Shown one piece after another: positions 28,136 to 37,827 of a stretch of 64,000 nucleotides of DNA. The DNA lies in the NCBI GenBank assembly GCA_024653215.1, contig JANLFU010000002.1:266447-330446 (forward strand), given 5' to 3'. The notes beneath the pieces were generated by a model that was not told where the DNA came from, did no database searches, and was given only the letters and a program-made list of their open reading frames with translations. How positions within the stretch are numbered: the stretch's first letter is position 1; each line of letters begins with the position of its first letter. The translations under genes were made by a program, and so were the position numbers. This DNA is from Candidatus Saccharicenans sp. (GTDB taxonomy: Bacteria > Acidobacteriota > Aminicenantia > Aminicenantales > Saccharicenantaceae).

Positions 28136-29609
28136 AGAAGTCTTCAGACCCCGGGTCAGGTTCTTAAGCCAGCAGGCTGTGGAACAGATTATTGACGAGT
28201 CGTTTATACTGCTGGAAAAAGTGGGCCTGTTTATTGAAAACGAGGAAGCCCTGAAGCTTCTGGCGAATGCCGGTCAGAAAATAGACCATGCCAAAAACCG
28301 GGTCTTTATAGAGAAGGGCCTGGTGGAGAAATGCCTGAAGACCTGCCCGTCGGAAATCAGGCTCTATGACCTGGAAGGCAGCCGGGAATACCTGGTGGGC
28401 CGGGACGAAGTCCACTTTGACCCCGGTTCGGCTGCCATCAAGATCCTGGATTCAATAACTCTGAAGGAACGAGAGGCCGGGACTTCCGACCTGGTTACCC
28501 TGTATAAACTGGTTGAAACGCTGGAAAACCTGGATTTCCAGAGCACGGCCCTGGTCAGTGCCGATGTTCCAAAAGAAATGGCCGACATCTACCGGCTGTA
28601 CCTGGGCCTCCTCTTTTCGCGCAAGCCTTTCATCACCGGAATTTTCCGGGTGGAAAGCCTGAAGCCGATGCTGGACCTGCTGCTGGCGGTGCGTGGCGAT
28701 GCCAAGACCCTGGCCGAAAAGCCGCTGGCCATCTTCGACGCCTGTCCCTCCCCTCCCCTTAAATGGAGCCGGCTGACCGCCCAGAGCCTAATTGACTGCA
28801 GCCGTCTGGGTGTGCCTTCTGAACTCATACCCATGGGCCTGACCGGGGCCACCTCTCCGGTGACCCTGGCCGGAACCCTGGTCCAGCAGCTGGCCGAAAG
28901 TTTCGGCGGGCTGGTCATCTGCCAGCTAACCAGGCCCGGGGCCCCGGTAATCTTCGGCGGGTCTCCGGCGGGTTTTGACATGAGGAAAGGGACCACTCCC
29001 ATGGGCGCCCCGGAGACCATGATGATCGATTGCGCCTTCGCCCAGGTGGCCAAGCATCTGAACCTGCCCACCCACGCCTACATGGGACTCAGCGATTCCA
29101 AGCTGGTTGACGCCCAGGCCGGGCTGGAAACGGCCATGGGAGCCACCCTGGCCGCCCTGGCTGGAATAAATGTTGTTTCCGGGGCCGGCATGCTCAATTT
29201 TGAGAGCACCCAGAGCCTGGAAAAGCTGGTCATCGATAACGATATCTGCGGCCAGGCCCTGAGGCTGGTCCGTGGCATAGCGTTCAGGGAGAAACCGCTG
29301 GCCCTGCACCTGTTCTCTGAGCTTGGCCCCGACTTCAATTTCCTGGTTCTCCCCCACACCAGGAAATGGTACCGGCAGGAGCATTATTTTTCTTCGGTCC
29401 TGGACCGCGATGTCTACGATACCTGGACAGCCCTGGGCCGGCTCGATACCTTTCAGAGGGCTGGCAAGGAAATTGCCAGGAGGTTATCCCTGTACCAGAG
29501 GCCCGAGCTCTGCCTGAAGAAGTCCGCGGACCTTCAGAAAATCATGAAGGCTTATGCCGCCTCCTGCGGTCTTGAAAAGTTGCCGGAAGTGCCGGGACTT
29601 AAGGTCTGA
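28128..29609 (+). CDS. Trimethylamine methyltransferase (MttB) superfamily protein, non-pyrrolysine type
   Basis: MTEEVFRPRVRFLSQQAVEQIIDESFILLEKVGLFIENEEALKLL... MttB-like; no in-frame UAG; overlaps the corrinoid gene by 8 bp. ORF start 28035 is too early. Confidence 0.87.
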   Translation: MTEEVFRPRVRFLSQQAVEQIIDESFILLEKVGLFIENEEALKLLANAGQKIDHAKNRVFIEKGLVEKCLKTCPSEIRLYDLEGSREYLVGRDEVHFDPGSAAIKILDSITLKEREAGTSDLVTLYKLVETLENLDFQSTALVSADVPKEMADIYRLYLGLLFSRKPFITGIFRVESLKPMLDLLLAVRGDAKTLAEKPLAIFDACPSPPLKWSRLTAQSLIDCSRLGVPSELIPMGLTGATSPVTLAGTLVQQLAESFGGLVICQLTRPGAPVIFGGSPAGFDMRKGTTPMGAPETMMIDCAFAQVAKHLNLPTHAYMGLSDSKLVDAQAGLETAMGATLAALAGINVVSGAGMLNFESTQSLEKLVIDNDICGQALRLVRGIAFREKPLALHLFSELGPDFNFLVLPHTRKWYRQEHYFSSVLDRDVYDTWTALGRLDTFQRAGKEIARRLSLYQRPELCLKKSADLQKIMKAYAASCGLEKLPEVPGLKV

Positions 29610-29873
29610 GTCAACTCCCGCAATTAATTTCAGAATGGTCCAGCTTGCCGGTCTTGATTCGCAAATGACGGAAATCTGGCAGGGTAAGAAAACAACTTAG
29701 CTGTTTGGCCAGAGCTTTTTAGGTGGCCGTAAAGAATGGTCGGCCAAGAATCGCGGTTGGGGAAAGAGTGCCAGATCAGGAAATTTTATCCCTGCCTCTT
29801 TAGCCCCGTTATTTAAGCCCCGACAGAATTTGCCCTCGTTCCGCGGGTTTTTGAAATTTTCAGCCCGGGGACT

Positions 29874-31283
29874 CTAATCCAGCCGGTATTCGCTCAGGTA
29901 TTCGGGAATTACCACCGGCCAGCCGGTCTGTTCGCTTATTTCCCCCGCAAAGTGCTGTATGACTTCTTTTTCACCGTGTATCAGGAAAACTGTCCTGGGT
30001 TGCCTCTGGAACGAGCCGAGCCATTTCCAGAGCTGGGCCCGGTCGGCGTGAGCCGAGAAACCCTGAATCTGGTCGATGGTGGCCCGGACCTGGTACATCT
30101 GTCCATAAATACGTACCGGCGACTGGCCTTCCAGGATCTGCCGGCCCAGGGTTCCCCTGGCCTGGTAACCTACGAACAGGATGGTTGATTCCGGCCGGCT
30201 GATGTTGTTGACCAGGTGCTGCTTGATGCGGCCGCCGGTGCACATGCCCGAACCGGCCATGATGATGGCTGAACCTCGGGTTTTCTCAATCAGCCTGGAT
30301 TCTTCGAAACTCTGGACCAGTTTCAGGCCGGGAAATTCGAAGGGATTTTTTCCGGTAGAGAACAGGGCCCGGGACTCGTCGTCCAGGTACTTCAAGTAAT
30401 GGCCGAAAACGTTGGTCACCGAAACGGCCATCGGGCTGTCCAGGAAAACGGGCAGCTGCGGTATTTTTTTCTCTCTCACCAGCTGGCTGAGGTGAAACAT
30501 CAGCTCCTGGGCCCGCTCGATGGCGAAGGTCGGGATGACCAGATTGCCGCCTCGCGAGACCACCCGGTTGACGTTCTCGGCCAGCCGGTCTGCGACTTTT
30601 TCCGGGTGGTCGTGTTCCCGGTCGCCGTAAGTTGATTCCAGAAAAATGTAGTCAGCCTGCTGGAAGGTTTCCGGGTCCCGGACTAGCGGTTTGTTCCATT
30701 GACCGAGGTCTCCGCTGAAAAGAATCTTCCTGGCCTCCTGTCCCCCTCCGTCTTCAACCGTCAGCTCGATGATGGCCGAGCCCAGGATGTGGCCGGCTTC
30801 CCTGAAGGTGACCTGGACCCCGGACCCCAGGTTGACCTTGAGATGGTAATCCACCGCTTCCACCAGCGGCAGGGCTTTCTCCACATCGGCGGTGGTGTAA
30901 AGGGGAATTTCCGGGTAAGGCCCGCGCCGGCCTTCTTTTTCATGCCTTTTCTTTTTGATCTGGGCGTCTTCTTCCTGGAGCTTGGCCGTGTCGAAAAGAA
31001 CTATGGGCAGGATTTCAGCTGAGGGCGGGGTGCAGAGAATGCGGCCGCGAAATCCCTCCCGGACCACTTTCGGGATGAGGCCACAGTGGTCGAGGTGGGC
31101 ATGGGTCAATAAAATGTAATTAATCTTCTGCGGTGGAAAGGGAAAGGGTTCCCAGTTGCGGGCCTGGTAATCACGTTCCTGGTAGAGACCGCAGTCCACC
31201 AGGAAATTCAGACCGTTGGCTGAAAGCAGAAAACAGGAACCGGTGACCTGGGAAGCGGCTCCCAGAAATTTGACCTTCATCAT
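29874..31283 (-). CDS. Beta-CASP metallo-beta-lactamase-fold RNA-processing exonuclease
   Basis: 469 aa; LTHAHLDHCGLIPK, LESTYGDREH, GSGMCTGGRIKQHL, FSAHADRAQL. Confidence 0.92.
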   Translation of the reverse strand: MMKVKFLGAASQVTGSCFLLSANGLNFLVDCGLYQERDYQARNWEPFPFPPQKINYILLTHAHLDHCGLIPKVVREGFRGRILCTPPSAEILPIVLFDTAKLQEEDAQIKKKRHEKEGRRGPYPEIPLYTTADVEKALPLVEAVDYHLKVNLGSGVQVTFREAGHILGSAIIELTVEDGGGQEARKILFSGDLGQWNKPLVRDPETFQQADYIFLESTYGDREHDHPEKVADRLAENVNRVVSRGGNLVIPTFAIERAQELMFHLSQLVREKKIPQLPVFLDSPMAVSVTNVFGHYLKYLDDESRALFSTGKNPFEFPGLKLVQSFEESRLIEKTRGSAIIMAGSGMCTGGRIKQHLVNNISRPESTILFVGYQARGTLGRQILEGQSPVRIYGQMYQVRATIDQIQGFSAHADRAQLWKWLGSFQRQPRTVFLIHGEKEVIQHFAGEISEQTGWPVVIPEYLSEYRLD

Positions 31284-32153
31284 TCACTCGCCTTTCTGCC
31301 GGAGATAGTAGGCATATTCAACTCCGATGAACACCTGGCGGGCCAGCACTCTGAAGATTATATATATCTGGCCCAGAAATATAAAGGCCAGGACTCCCGG
31401 CCCGGCCCCTGACGGAATCAGGCGCATGATGAAGAACCAGAAGGCCGAGATAATTATGACCGCCAGGCCCAGCAGCAGATAGAGGCCCCAGAACCTGAAA
31501 AAGTGGCGTTTCAGGAAACGAAGGGCTGAGACATATGCCGGGATTACTTTTTTTGATTCGGATATCATGATTATTCTGGTTAGGTCCAGAAAAAGCTTGA
31601 AAGCTGTCCAGAGGAGGATCAGAACCAGCATCCGCAGGTTGGCCGAGATGATAACCGGCCACTCCGTCACCGCCCGGCTTGACCACAGGTTGAGCGGGGC
31701 GGTCAGCAACCGGAAAAGGATGAGAAGCACAGCCAGGAACGGTAAAAATACCAGAAGAGATAGAAAGAATTTCCAGAAATGACGGGCTCCGTCCGAAAGA
31801 AATTCCCTTAAGGTCACCACCGGGTCGGGGCTGAGCATCCGGCCGAACAGTCCGGCGCTGAGAAAGGTAAAAATCAGGCCGGTCAGCAGCATCAGGGTCA
31901 ACAAAAAACCGACATAGGGACTTAGAATCTCCTGGTTGGCCAGGAAAACTTCGGCCAGGTTCAGCTCAAAGGGCATAACGGGTTTGTCCGGCAGGTAAAA
32001 ATGGCCCAGGCTGTTTCTCAGAAGAGAGTTAATGGGAGCCAGGGCCAGGAGAGCCAGCACCAGCAAGATCAGCCAGATATAGACCGATAGCCTGAACCTG
32101 GTAATGGTTCTGTTAAGACCGGGATTTAAGTAGGTTTGAAGGCTCATGGTCAT
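31284..32153 (-). CDS. Polytopic membrane protein of unknown function
   Basis: 289 aa, multiple TM segments; directly upstream of the MBL gene. Confidence 0.7.
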   Translation of the reverse strand: MTMSLQTYLNPGLNRTITRFRLSVYIWLILLVLALLALAPINSLLRNSLGHFYLPDKPVMPFELNLAEVFLANQEILSPYVGFLLTLMLLTGLIFTFLSAGLFGRMLSPDPVVTLREFLSDGARHFWKFFLSLLVFLPFLAVLLILFRLLTAPLNLWSSRAVTEWPVIISANLRMLVLILLWTAFKLFLDLTRIIMISESKKVIPAYVSALRFLKRHFFRFWGLYLLLGLAVIIISAFWFFIMRLIPSGAGPGVLAFIFLGQIYIIFRVLARQVFIGVEYAYYLRQKGE

Positions 32154-32163
32154 CTCCTCTCGT

Positions 32164-34266
32164 TTACAGCAGGCCGGAGAAAGTCAGCAGCAGGTGCTGC
32201 AGGAACCAGACCAGTTTTACGGTGGCAGTCAGAAGCCTGGCCCCGGGACCCTGGCTGGAATAGCTGTTGTTGGAAAAATTGCTGTCCACCAGCCAGATGG
32301 CCTCGGGGTCAAGAACGGCCGTTTTGACCCGGGCCGGCTTTTCAAAATAAAAGCGAACCCAGCGGTCCTGTCCATCCCATTCACGCCACTCGCTGCTGCC
32401 ATCTTCAAAATCAACCCTGAGCTTCAGGCCGTAGCCGGGCCCTGGACGGGCCGGACCCAAGCGGCGCAGAGTAATTACCGTTTCATAAATTTTTTCTTTC
32501 TTTCTGGCGGTTTTCTCCTGAACCCCGGCGGGTGGCGAGCTGGCCTGGCCGGTCGGCAAACTGTCAAATACTCCCTGGTATTTTTCAGGCTTCAGGCGAG
32601 TTTCGACCGAGCCTATGGCATAATCAAAATTATTGGCGTTGAAAAAGAATTCCTTGAAAAACCAGGTCAGGTCCTGGCCGGAGACCTCGTTGACCACCCG
32701 GATAAAATCCTCGGTCTTTGGGTGGCGGAATCGATATCTCATGTGGTAGGTCCGCATGACCCTGGCCCAGGTCTGTTCTCCCAGCAACCTCTCCAGGGTA
32801 TGGAGACAGGTGGCTGCCCGGTAATAAACGTTCAGGGAATAACTCATGGAGTTGAAGAACTTCCAGGAGGCGGTGACTATGGGGTCGAGCTCGGCCACCG
32901 TGGCTGACACCACCCGCCCCAGCTGCCAGTCGTAAACCGCCGGGAACTTGATAAGCCAGCTAAGGGGCAGGCCGCTAAAACGAAATGGCAGGCGTCCGGG
33001 ACCGTAGGCCACCTCGGAAACCCGGCCCGTGGAATAGGTGTTAATACCCTCGTCCAGCCAGGCTTCCTCGAACTCGTTATTGGCCACCAGTCCGTACCAG
33101 TAGCCGTGCCCGAATTCATGGATTATAACCTGTTCCGGAGACAGGACATCTTTTTCCAGCAGGACCGAGGTCCCGGCGGTAAAGAGAGTGGGATACTCCA
33201 TGCCGCCGCTTCCGGTTCGATAGGGCGGGTCGACCATGGTTATGGTTCTGTAGGGATAGGGGCCGTACCATAGGCCATAATATTTCAGGGCCGCCCTCAG
33301 GGCTCTAAAGTGCCTTTCGGCCTGGTTCTGATGCTGTTTTTCAATAAGCAGGATCATCTTGACATCAGGCAGCTTTAGTTCCTGCGGGCTCAGTCCCAGG
33401 AGCTCAGCCATCTGCCGGTATTCTTCTGGTGTGACTTCTTCCTCACCCCTGAACCATCTTTCCAGCTTGACAAACCGGGGTGAGGCGGTCCAGGCAAAAT
33501 CGTGGATGTTCTGCTGGACATAGGTATAGGTGGTCTTGCCGCTGGCCGGGTCATCCCGCCTGGCCACTTCTTCCCCGCTGGCCCCCACCACCATACGTTC
33601 CGGCACGGTAATCTCGACCCGGTAGTCAGCAAAATCGGCATAGAACTCAGAGTTCAGGTGATACTCATGGCAGTTCCAGCCCCGGCCCTCTTCGTAAACA
33701 CCGGGCTTGGGAAACCACTGGGCGATGAAAAAACCGTCCCGGTAATGACCGGTCCTCAGGCCACTCCCTGGTACCTTGGCCTGAAATTCCAGGTTAAGGG
33801 TGATGGACTGTCCCGGGGCCAATGGCTCGGGCAGCTCCACCCGGAGAACGGTCTGGTCGTCTGGATTGTGCGGTTCATCCGGGCTGATAAACGTGGCGGC
33901 CGGCATCAGGTCCAGTCCAGAATCAGTGCTCAGGGAAACCAGCTTGATCCAGCCCCACTCGTCTTTTTTAGCCCTGTATCGGGAAATAATCTTCTCACGG
34001 CTGGCTTCCTGGGCCAGGGTTGATCGCTCGTTTTTGAAGGCGTTCCAGTAAAGATGGAACTGGATATCCGGTATGTAATCTGCCGTTCGGTTGGTCCAGA
34101 CTATGGTCTCTTTACCCTGGAGCGTGGCCGTTTCCGGTATCAGCTCCACCTTGAGGTCATAGCGAACGGGCCGGTCATCGGCCATGGCTGCCAGGCCGCA
34201 GGCCAGGAACAGAATCAGCCATAACCTGAAGACCGGTCGGGCCTTTGATAAACCTGGTTTTTTCAT
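32164..34266 (-). CDS. M1 family metallopeptidase, secreted
   Basis: 700 aa; signal peptide; VIIHEFGHGYWYGLVANNEFEEAWLDEGINTY (HExxH-18-E), GGMEYPTL (GxMEN-like). Confidence 0.92.
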   Translation of the reverse strand: MKKPGLSKARPVFRLWLILFLACGLAAMADDRPVRYDLKVELIPETATLQGKETIVWTNRTADYIPDIQFHLYWNAFKNERSTLAQEASREKIISRYRAKKDEWGWIKLVSLSTDSGLDLMPAATFISPDEPHNPDDQTVLRVELPEPLAPGQSITLNLEFQAKVPGSGLRTGHYRDGFFIAQWFPKPGVYEEGRGWNCHEYHLNSEFYADFADYRVEITVPERMVVGASGEEVARRDDPASGKTTYTYVQQNIHDFAWTASPRFVKLERWFRGEEEVTPEEYRQMAELLGLSPQELKLPDVKMILLIEKQHQNQAERHFRALRAALKYYGLWYGPYPYRTITMVDPPYRTGSGGMEYPTLFTAGTSVLLEKDVLSPEQVIIHEFGHGYWYGLVANNEFEEAWLDEGINTYSTGRVSEVAYGPGRLPFRFSGLPLSWLIKFPAVYDWQLGRVVSATVAELDPIVTASWKFFNSMSYSLNVYYRAATCLHTLERLLGEQTWARVMRTYHMRYRFRHPKTEDFIRVVNEVSGQDLTWFFKEFFFNANNFDYAIGSVETRLKPEKYQGVFDSLPTGQASSPPAGVQEKTARKKEKIYETVITLRRLGPARPGPGYGLKLRVDFEDGSSEWREWDGQDRWVRFYFEKPARVKTAVLDPEAIWLVDSNFSNNSYSSQGPGARLLTATVKLVWFLQHLLLTFSGLL

Positions 34267-34383
34267 CCGAACCTCGCTGCCTGAAGATTATAAAGGTTAT
34301 ATATACGAAAAATCAGGCTGGCTGGATTTGCTTTCACATCAGAATCCTCAGAGCCTGCCTTGAACCTTCTGGTATTCCTGGCC

Positions 34384-34851
34384 TCAGGTCTGGCTGATCA
34401 GCCATTCTTCCCAGGCCCGGCGCCTGGGAAAAAAAATGAATAGAACCACCACCGAAATTCCGAGGAGGATGTAGAAATCGCGGTATAAACCCCGGATTAA
34501 AAATAATATCAATCCAAACAGGGCCGGCAGTTCGCTCATGATGACCATGATGAGCGAGGTGCGGTGAAGCTTGTTGAGCAGGTCCTCCGGTCGGTCGCCC
34601 GGCTTTTTTCTTAAAAGGAGGGACTGCAGGATACGGGCCAGGATGACACTTGCGGCCGACAGGCCATAGAACAGGTAGCGCAGGTTTCTGATGGCCTGCG
34701 GGTCGGTTATCGGGTATAGCCCATGAAAAGGTGCCATTTTGCTACGGATGAGTTCCACCAGTACCAGGTAAAGAGCCATTGCCCCCAGGACTGAAAAGCC
34801 GACCAGGGCGGCAATGCGGTGAGTTCTCCTGATTATTTCCTGGGCTTCCAT
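34384..34851 (-). CDS. Membrane protein of unknown function
   Basis: 155 aa, four hydrophobic stretches; plausible start and isolated from antisense alternatives. Confidence 0.6.
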   Translation of the reverse strand: MEAQEIIRRTHRIAALVGFSVLGAMALYLVLVELIRSKMAPFHGLYPITDPQAIRNLRYLFYGLSAASVILARILQSLLLRKKPGDRPEDLLNKLHRTSLIMVIMSELPALFGLILFLIRGLYRDFYILLGISVVVLFIFFPRRRAWEEWLISQT

Positions 34852-35050
34852 CTTGCCTCCTTCGCTTGATTATATTTAATTTTGCCGGCCGGGGCAAACT
34901 GTGTTGTTAACCTGATCTGAACCTTCAGCTCGTTGCCGGTTTTTATCTGGAGAGGGGCCGGGCAGCAATTCCGGAGCAGGTCAGCAGCCAGGTCCTCTCC
35001 TTATCAGCTGCCGGGCTGGCTGTCCTGGCCCTCGCCAACAACCAGCCTGA

Positions 35051-35072
35051 TATATGAATGACTGTTCATATA
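35051..35072. repeat. 8-bp inverted repeat in intergenic region
   Basis: TATATGAA-TGACTG-TTCATATA. Confidence 0.45.
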
Positions 35073-35169
35073 TTATTGACTTTAATGGCTGACTGAGAGA
35101 TCTTAAATTTCAGGGCAACCTGGCTGGATACGGCTCGAATTAATAGATATGGCAGGAGGTTATTCTGTC

Positions 35170-36384
35170 CTAACTTATGTAGAGGAGCAGGCCTTTAAGG
35201 TAGTCGCTCTCCGGGTGGAAAATGCTCACCGGGTGGTCCAGGGCCTGGCGGTGGCGCTGGATGATCCTGGCTTCCCGCCCGGCCTCCAGGGCGGCCTGAA
35301 AAATTGTTTTCTGGAAGTCCTGGCTATCAACGTAGTAGGAGCAGGAAAAGGTCAGCAGGAAGCTTCCCGGCTCCATCCGGCTCAGGGCCAGGCGGTTCAG
35401 TTCCCGGTAAGCTTTGATCGCCTGCTTCTCATCAGCTTTTTTCCTGGCAAAGGCCGGCGGGTCCAGGATGACCAGACCGTAGTCCAGCTGTTGTCTTTCG
35501 GCCAAGAACTCGAACATGTCCCGGTTGATGAGACTGAAAGAATCTTCGGAAAAGCCGTTAAGCCGCAAGTTGGCTCCGGCCGTTTCTAGGGCTCTTTTCG
35601 AGTAATCGACCAGGTCTACCTGGCTGGCTCCCCCTTTCAGGGCGGCCACGGCAAACCCTCCGGTGTAGCAGAAGCCATCCAGGACTCTTAATCCCCCGGC
35701 CAGGGACCGAACCAGCTGTCTCATTTCTCGCTGGTCAAGGAAAAAGCCGGTTTTCTGCGATTCGGTCAGGTAGATGTTGAACTTCAAACCATTCTCTTCA
35801 ACCATCACCGGTTCTTCCAGCTTTCCGAAAAGCAGGCCTTCAAACTCGGACAGGCCTTCTTCCTTCCGCGATGGTATGAGAGATTTTTCGTAAATATAAC
35901 TGGGCTTCAGGGTCTCTCTGAGCAAGTCCAGTACCTGCTCCTTGAGTTTTTCCATTCCAAGAGTCGAAACCTGGATAACCAGGCCTGGTCCATAACGGTC
36001 AACCACCAGACCGGGCAGGTGGTCGCTTTCACCATTAACCAGCCGGACCGATTCGGCCCGTCGGTAGAGACGGTGCCTGAGCTGAACCGCCTGCTGCAGG
36101 TTTCTTCTCAGGGCCAGCTGCGGGTCTTCCTGGCCAAAACTCAGCAACCTTCCAGCCAGGGAGCATTTCTGGTTGAAATAGCCGTGTCCGAGCAGTTGGC
36201 CGGCTGCCGAATAAACCGGGTAAATCCCGCCGTTGACAAAATTTTCCGGGTAGGTCTGTATGGCTCCGGAAAAAATCCAGTGGTGCCGGCTGAGGACTGA
36301 TTTTTCGCGCCCGGGTTTGAGAATCACTCCATCGCGGACTTTTATTTTTTTCCGGTCTTTTCCTGAATTTCCTTCTCTATTCAT
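35170..36384 (-). CDS. RlmI/RlmK-like class I SAM-dependent rRNA methyltransferase with PUA domain
   Basis: 404 aa; N-terminal PUA-like ILKPGREKSVLSRHHWIFSGAI, VLDGFCYTGGFAVAALKGGA, VILDPPAFARKK. Confidence 0.9.
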   Translation of the reverse strand: MNREGNSGKDRKKIKVRDGVILKPGREKSVLSRHHWIFSGAIQTYPENFVNGGIYPVYSAAGQLLGHGYFNQKCSLAGRLLSFGQEDPQLALRRNLQQAVQLRHRLYRRAESVRLVNGESDHLPGLVVDRYGPGLVIQVSTLGMEKLKEQVLDLLRETLKPSYIYEKSLIPSRKEEGLSEFEGLLFGKLEEPVMVEENGLKFNIYLTESQKTGFFLDQREMRQLVRSLAGGLRVLDGFCYTGGFAVAALKGGASQVDLVDYSKRALETAGANLRLNGFSEDSFSLINRDMFEFLAERQQLDYGLVILDPPAFARKKADEKQAIKAYRELNRLALSRMEPGSFLLTFSCSYYVDSQDFQKTIFQAALEAGREARIIQRHRQALDHPVSIFHPESDYLKGLLLYIS

Positions 36385-36458
36385 CTTTATCCCGTCCTGG
36401 CTTTCGTTTTAGTCGCCTCTTAACCGCCCTGGGTCGTTAGCAAATTCCCCCGTGGTGT

Positions 36459-36848
36459 TCAGGCCAGAAGGTTACGGGCGGCCAGTTTTTTGACCAGTTC
36501 CCGGTCGGCCGGAAGCAAATTGAAATTTTCAAGCTCGCCCGGTTCTACCCAGGCATACTGGCGGTGCGAGCTCAGTCTGATCGCTTCCGATTCCAATCGG
36601 GCTTCAAAGGCCATCAATCTGGCCTCGGTGGCTCCGGGCAACTGGACCGCTTCCAGGAAACGGATGACTCTTATGGCCACTCCCATTTCTTCTCTGATTT
36701 CCCTGGCCAGAGCCTGTTCCGGGGTCTCTCCCGGTTCAACCTTTCCCCCGGGAAATTCCCAGCCGGTTTGAGAAGCTTCCTCGCCTCTTTCGGCCAGCAA
36801 CACCCGGCCCGCCTTCTTGAAAACCGCAGCCACCACTATCATCGGCAC
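36459..36848 (-). CDS. NUDIX hydrolase, MutT-like
   Basis: GGKVEPGETPEQALAREIREEMGV Nudix box. Confidence 0.92.
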   Translation of the reverse strand: MPMIVVAAVFKKAGRVLLAERGEEASQTGWEFPGGKVEPGETPEQALAREIREEMGVAIRVIRFLEAVQLPGATEARLMAFEARLESEAIRLSSHRQYAWVEPGELENFNLLPADRELVKKLAARNLLA

Positions 36849-36975
36849 CTAATTCTGCCCCAGCCGGCCCCCGGGTGTCAACCCGGACGACTTTTAGCCG
36901 TCCGCGGATTGTCACCCAGAGCTTTTACTGGTAATATAAGTTTTTATCGATGACGTTTTCGAGGGGTTTAGCGGC

Positions 36976-37818
36976 ATGGAAAACAGCCAGTACGATTTTA
37001 AGCGAATGATGCCCGGGCCTCCGGCCAGCTATACCTGTCTTCGGACTCCCTTGCCTCTTGAGGTAGACGGAAACCTGGATAAGCCTGCCTGGAAGGTGGC
37101 GCCCCGTTCGGAAAGATTCGTGGACCTGGTTACCGGAAGGCCGGCCCTCCTTGATACCAGAATGGCCGCGCTCTGGGATGATGAATATTTTTACCTGGCT
37201 TTCTGGGTAGAAGAACCCGATGTCCGGGCCCATCTCTCGGAAAGAGATTCCTTCCTCTGGCTGGAGAATGATGTGGAGGTCTTCATCGCCGGCCCGGATT
37301 GCTACTACGAGCTTCAGGTCAATGCCCTGGGCACCATCTACGAAGTTTTTTACATCTGGCAGGAAGCCCTGAAACCCGGGGGCTATTTTGACCGACCCGA
37401 ATTTGACCTCTACCGGCGGCAGGTCGATGTCCTGGGCGGGTACCAGGATTCTTCCCGCTGGGGCCGACACCCGCGGGGCCGTCGCTGGGCTTTCCTGGAC
37501 TGGGACTTCCCCGGCCTGAAATGGGCGGTCCGGGTGGAGGGCACCCTGAACGATTCCACGGATATCGACCGCGGCTGGACGGTGGAACTGGCCTTTCCCT
37601 GGAAAGGAATGGAGGTCCTGGCCCAGGGCCGTTCTCTTCCTCCCGGCGACGGGGATGTCTGGCGGATGAGCTTTTCCCGGTTTGAAGCCCTGGAAGCCGG
37701 GGGGAGCCGGCTGGAACCTTCGGCCGGCTGGGCTCTCAACGCCCACGGAGTTTATGATTCCCATATACCCGAATGTTTTTCCCGGGTAATTTTTTCTTGC
37801 AAAGAAATCAAAGTTTAA
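36976..37818 (+). CDS. Carbohydrate-binding family 9-like protein
   Basis: LEVDGNLDKPAWKVAPRSERFVDLVTG and WDDEYFYLAFWVEEPDV; 280 aa; no obvious signal peptide. Confidence 0.8.
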   Translation: MENSQYDFKRMMPGPPASYTCLRTPLPLEVDGNLDKPAWKVAPRSERFVDLVTGRPALLDTRMAALWDDEYFYLAFWVEEPDVRAHLSERDSFLWLENDVEVFIAGPDCYYELQVNALGTIYEVFYIWQEALKPGGYFDRPEFDLYRRQVDVLGGYQDSSRWGRHPRGRRWAFLDWDFPGLKWAVRVEGTLNDSTDIDRGWTVELAFPWKGMEVLAQGRSLPPGDGDVWRMSFSRFEALEAGGSRLEPSAGWALNAHGVYDSHIPECFSRVIFSCKEIKV

Positions 37819-37827
37819 GGAGAAGGC

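Noticed and set aside
28128-29609. Pyrrolysine (in-frame UAG) in the MttB-family gene
   Set aside because: ORF is open throughout with no internal stop, so it is a non-Pyl member.
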